The notes under the pieces are model-generated. The model saw only the letters and a program-made list of their open reading frames with translations, made no database searches and was not told where the DNA came from. From Cyanobium sp. NIES-981 (GTDB taxonomy: Bacteria > Cyanobacteriota > Cyanobacteriia > PCC-6307 > Cyanobiaceae), in contig CAMDSS010000013.1 of the NCBI GenBank assembly GCA_945907085.1, positions 1 through 16,414 of the forward strand: a stretch of DNA of 16,414 nucleotides, given 5' to 3'. The position numbers and the translations under genes are program-made. Shown here piece after piece: positions 14,901 to 16,414 of the stretch (positions are counted from its first letter, which is position 1; every line of letters begins with the position of its first letter).

Positions 14901-15006
14901 TGTCTTGCTTCATAACGGCAGTATTGATTCCCAGGGCAGCCATCAAGAGCTGATGGATCTACAAGGACGCTATTTCGCCTTCTACCAACAGCAATTTGCC
15001 GGTTAA
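11944..15006 (+). CDS. HlyB-like type I secretion ABC transporter with cNMP-binding-like and C39-like N-terminal domains
   Basis: This 1020-residue inner-membrane exporter ATPase would energise export of the upstream giant protein with the HlyD homologue. Residues about 35-150 resemble a cyclic-nucleotide-binding fold (GEAIRQG, LVLVIEGSGRFLD, PFLVGALQLL), with a Pro/Ser/Gly-rich insertion and no phosphate-binding arginine. A linker about 150-300 follows. Residues about 305-435 are a C39-peptidase-like domain (GPYACLLLSL, DLLDPGSG) in which the catalytic Cys position is not Cys and no catalytic His is seen, so it is probably a non-cleaving substrate-docking domain as in HlyB. Membrane segments lie at about 462-485, 500-520, 580-601, 603-625, 697-713 and 720-735. 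The nucleotide-binding domain has Walker A GKSGCGKST (815-823), Q-loop Q863, signature LSGGQ (919-923), Walker B LIILDE (939-944) and H-loop H975, all intact. The start ATG overlaps the previous stop (ATGA), suggesting translational coupling. Confidence 0.95.
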   Translation: MKLSASEGAALRLLIQQSAFPSSPGQGPEPAEDQPPGPALRAVAQGEAIRQGSDGGRLVLVIEGSGRFLDPDKTFGQYTIECLEAPFLVGALQLLAPELPVASDLGDSPPGDPSPGEPALSQAALRETCIAASACQVLDLGSGPLAESLEAHLRGLLADRLCSHEYPLLSRLAAAAEPPSEGVSPAAPLPGPGLERTIAEWRVVGPDTLEQQGLLIHADQPLGGRVYGDRVGPQDLQDLPEGSPFPRLLGLQSRGRLPLSAAPVLRDRPISRRRRQASSGASSQLVIEGAHALERAEGLTPEPRQHGFRWFRPNSRQGPYACLLLSLMDHFEIPVRRDIVRQAGESLDRLAVNGLETRLMKVADQLGLNAFVVSVGQPSDLARLPMPCLWWGEENRPRLLIAASGNAVDLLDPGSGIQRVPLAEAHEWILQKPRFVHLGIGRHTPRQTFGLAWLLPYLSRYRLQLFEVFLASFLAQLFALASPLLFQQIIDRVIGQSSEGALLGLTVLMVLFMVLEIIFSSLRTFQFAEISNRVDINLGSAIVSRLLRLNMRFLQKHSVGELSSRLSELDNVRRFITGTALTVVLDALFALLYFGVMFVYSATLTGIILGSVPMLIGAIFGLAPLTEKLLREKAQAQTRTQSLTVEILNGIETIKVQSSEVAAKQRWEERHIETINKGFQTTVAGTAGSSVIQLINKATGILVIAIGAPLVLKNEMTLGQLIAFRIISGYVTQPIIRLAASWQSFQEASLSMEHLSEVVNQPLETKEDEVNNIPMPLLRGEISFEEVSFSYGSGQPQLSAISLEIAAGSFIGLVGKSGCGKSTLLKLIARLYNPVSGCVLIDGLDIEKVELHSLRRQIGYVPQECLLFEGSIFSNIASSDPDADSNDVIHAARLACAHDFIMAMDDGYTSMIGEKGAGLSGGQRQRIALARMLLQKPRLIILDEATSALDVDTETQVLNNLLESARESTILMTTHRLSSLTQADRIVLLHNGSIDSQGSHQELMDLQGRYFAFYQQQFAG

Positions 15007-15012
15007 CTGACG

Positions 15013-16140
15013 ATGTCCCAATCCCCCGAATCCAAGCCCGATCCCCAATCCCCCACAGGGGGGCGTCCGGCTATGGAGGCAAGCGCCTATGCCTCCCATG
15101 GGGTGCTGCTCCAGCCACCGCCGATGTGGAGCCGGATCCTGATCTGGACCCTGGGCATGGGCACCATCATCCTGCTCGTCTGGTCCTGGGTCACCCGCAT
15201 TGAGGAGACTGTGAGCATGGATGGGGCGATTGAGACGGCCTCTCCAGAAGCCAAGGTGACCAGTGCCAATGATGGACAAATTGAAGCGGTGCTGATCCGT
15301 CCCGATCAGGTGGTGCGCCGGGGTGATCCCCTCTTCCGTCTCTCGACCCAGGATTTGGATGTGACCATTTCAGGCCTGAGGGCCAAGCTGTTGGAGTTGG
15401 AGCATCAACGGGAGGTGGAGCGCAGCCTCTTTGATGCCAGGATTGGCCAATTGGAGATCCAGGCCAAGTTGCATCGAACGGTCTTGGAACGGTTGACCCA
15501 GCTGGCGAGCACCGGTGCGGCCCAGGAGGTGCAAGTGATCGAGCGCAGGAGCACGTTGCAAGAAACCATCAATTCCATGGAGGTGGAGAGAAAGGAATTG
15601 GCAAAAGCGGATAATATTTTGCTGATCCAGCAGCTCGAAGCCAACAATGCAATTAAGGAGCTGCTTGGTAAGCGTTCCGATAATAGGGTGGTTTCCCCTG
15701 TGAGTGGAACCGTCCATACGATGCTCATCAATGCGGCCGGGGAACGGGTCAAGGCGGGAGATGAGATGGCGACGATCGTGCCCAGTTTGCAATTGCTGGC
15801 GGCGGTTGCCGTGCCCTCCAGGGTTTCAGCGCCTGTCAGGAAAGGCAGCAGCGCCAAGTTGAGTGTGGATGCCTTCCCCTCCAACGACTTTGGCGAACTT
15901 AGTGGCAAAATTGTATCTATTTCGCCCAACACTAGTATCAGCCAGGAGGCGGGTAAAGACAGTAATTATCGGGCCATGATTGCCATTAATCGCTCCCTAG
16001 TACCGCCCCGCTTCCCGATCGACCAGCTCAGGCCTGGCATGGGGGTGAAGGCAAAGGTGAAGCTGCGTGATCGAGCTGTGATCACCCTGGTCTTTGACTT
16101 TCTGGATAAGGCGATTGCGCCCCTCACCCAGCGCAAGTAA
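15013..16140 (+). CDS. HlyD-family membrane fusion (periplasmic adaptor) protein
   Basis: This 375-residue adaptor would link the ABC exporter to an outer-membrane TolC-type channel. It has a cytoplasmic N terminus of about 40 residues rich in Pro and Ser, one membrane segment at 41-60 (ILIWTLGMGTIILLVWSWV), a first lipoyl half about 67-112, a coiled-coil hairpin about 115-215, a second lipoyl half about 225-257 (VVSPVSGTVHTMLINAAGERVKAGD), and a beta-barrel part to about 350 (RPGMGVKAKVKLR). It is shorter than E. coli HlyD (about 478 residues), chiefly in the coiled coil. Only 6 bp separate it from the ABC gene. No clear ribosome site precedes ATG 15013, so coupling is likely; ATG 15073 (residue 21), preceded by a G-rich run, is an alternative start that keeps every domain. 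Confidence 0.93.
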   Translation: MSQSPESKPDPQSPTGGRPAMEASAYASHGVLLQPPPMWSRILIWTLGMGTIILLVWSWVTRIEETVSMDGAIETASPEAKVTSANDGQIEAVLIRPDQVVRRGDPLFRLSTQDLDVTISGLRAKLLELEHQREVERSLFDARIGQLEIQAKLHRTVLERLTQLASTGAAQEVQVIERRSTLQETINSMEVERKELAKADNILLIQQLEANNAIKELLGKRSDNRVVSPVSGTVHTMLINAAGERVKAGDEMATIVPSLQLLAAVAVPSRVSAPVRKGSSAKLSVDAFPSNDFGELSGKIVSISPNTSISQEAGKDSNYRAMIAINRSLVPPRFPIDQLRPGMGVKAKVKLRDRAVITLVFDFLDKAIAPLTQRK

Positions 16141-16153
16141 GGGCCCAGCGGCT

Positions 16154-16199
16154 AGCGTTTCGCTTCCAAGGGCGTTACGCCTTAGCGCTTAGGCCTTGG
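16154..16199 (+). terminator. Hairpin cluster after hlyD-like gene, possible terminator without a T-run
   Basis: AGCG-TTT-CGCT (16154-16164) is followed by GGCG-TTA-CGCC (16171-16181) and a wider pair CCAAGG (16166-16171) with CCTTGG (16194-16199). These can form alternative stems. No clear T-tract follows, so an ordinary intrinsic terminator is not established. Confidence 0.3.
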
Positions 16200-16223
16200 C
16201 TTGATCGGTCCTGCGCAAAGGTC

Positions 16224-16255
16224 TTGCCTCCCCTAAGGTGGCACTGAACTCGATG
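16224..16255 (+). promoter_or_regulatory. Possible MerR-type operator/promoter
   Basis: TTGCCT (16224-16229) could be a -35 element. It overlaps an imperfect inverted repeat TGCCTCC (16225-16231) and GGTGGCA (16237-16243) separated by five bases, which matches except at one pair. MerR-family regulators bind such dyads between widely spaced -35 and -10 boxes and often control their own gene. The -10 at the expected distance is poor, so this remains tentative. Confidence 0.3.
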
Positions 16256-16296
16256 GCAGGGAGCCCCCTGGTTGACCGTGTCTACTGGCGATCCCC

Positions 16297-16302
16297 AAGG
16301 AG
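16297..16302 (+). promoter_or_regulatory. Ribosome binding site that supports a TTG start
   Basis: AAGGAG lies eight bases before TTG 16311, which is ideal spacing. It supports the TTG as the start of the MerR-type gene over in-frame GTG 16278 or TTG 16272 upstream. Confidence 0.6.
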
Positions 16303-16310
16303 CTCCCGGC

Positions 16311-16414
16311 TTGAAGATCGGCCAGGTGGCGTCCTATTCCGGTGTGCCGGTCAAGACCATTCGCTTCTATTGCGATGAGGGCTTGATACGCCCTGCCACG
16401 AGAAGTGATGGGGG
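16311..16414 (+). CDS. MerR-family transcriptional regulator, N-terminal fragment (3' partial)
   Basis: The 34 visible codons encode the start of a MerR-type winged helix-turn-helix: (L/M)KIGQVASYSGVPVKTIRFY, then CDEGLIRPATRSDG. This is the standard family opening (helix-turn-helix, then R-F/Y-Y and G-L-I/L). The effector-binding C terminus lies beyond the window, so the signal (metal, redox or drug) cannot be told. Usual family length is about 110-150 residues. The start is a TTG with a good ribosome site; an in-frame TGA at 16245-16247 limits upstream extension. It lies 170 bp after the secretion operon, and I see nothing that links the two functionally. Confidence 0.85.
   Translation, partial: MKIGQVASYSGVPVKTIRFYCDEGLIRPATRSDG

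Larger units (their letters stand above)
16141..16310. other. Intergenic region between the secretion operon and the MerR-type gene
   Basis: No open reading frame of note is seen here. The left half is rich in short inverted repeats and the right half holds a possible MerR-type operator. The operon presumably ends here. Confidence 0.6.

Noticed and set aside
15013..15072. N-terminal 20 residues of the HlyD-like protein as definitely coding
   Set aside because: Not treated as certain: ATG 15073 would also give a full adaptor. The longer form was kept because it sits 6 bp after the ABC stop, which fits coupling.
16272..16277. TTGACC as the -35 box of the MerR-type gene
   Set aside because: A -10 at normal or extended spacing would overlap the ribosome site at 16297-16302, leaving almost no leader.
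16278..16310. GTG 16278 as the start of the MerR-type protein
   Set aside because: It would add eleven residues (Gly/Pro-rich) before the typical family start KIGQVA and lacks a well-placed ribosome site; it cannot be fully excluded.

Overview
The window looks like part of a high-GC cyanobacterial chromosome, most likely a picocyanobacterium of the Synechococcus/Cyanobium type. The clues are the cyanobacterial style of the type I secretion genes (a giant VCBS/cadherin-like protein, a PpiC-like protein next to the exporter, and an ABC exporter with an N-terminal cyclic-nucleotide-binding-like domain) and three copies of the cyanobacterial HIP1 octamer GCGATCGC. The taxonomic call is inference; no rRNA or marker gene is present.

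Layout: (1) Positions 1-10968 are the 3' part of one enormous + strand gene, open at the left edge. At least 3655 residues of a repetitive, acidic, nearly cysteine-free secreted surface protein are encoded: two and a half VCBS repeats, then a long array of cadherin/Ig-like domains, a FrpC-like EF-hand module in the middle, a distinct low-GC C-terminal module with a calcium-loop motif, and a helical, arginine-containing tail. No RTX nonapeptide block is visible. (2) 11009-11947 encodes a parvulin-like (PpiC/SurA-like) protein with a 15-bp tandem repeat in its linker. (3) 11944-15006 encodes a 1020-residue HlyB-like ABC exporter, overlapping the previous gene by ATGA; it has a cNMP-binding-like N terminus and a C39-like domain without the catalytic cysteine. 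(4) 15013-16140 encodes a HlyD-like membrane fusion protein. (5) 16141-16310 is non-coding, with inverted repeats. (6) From 16311 a MerR-family regulator begins and runs off the right edge.

The four + strand genes are spaced by 40, -4 and 6 bp and read as one operon. The ABC protein and HlyD homologue would form the inner-membrane part of a type I secretion system that exports the giant protein. The parvulin-like protein is a candidate dedicated folding or holding factor for this substrate. An outer-membrane TolC-type channel is not in the window. The promoter and 5' end of the operon lie upstream.

The points most worth a second look are the dedicated PPIase-like component with its hypervariable-looking linker, the degenerate sensory and peptidase-like domains on the ABC exporter, and the non-RTX C-terminal region of the substrate, which may be an undescribed secretion or anchoring module.
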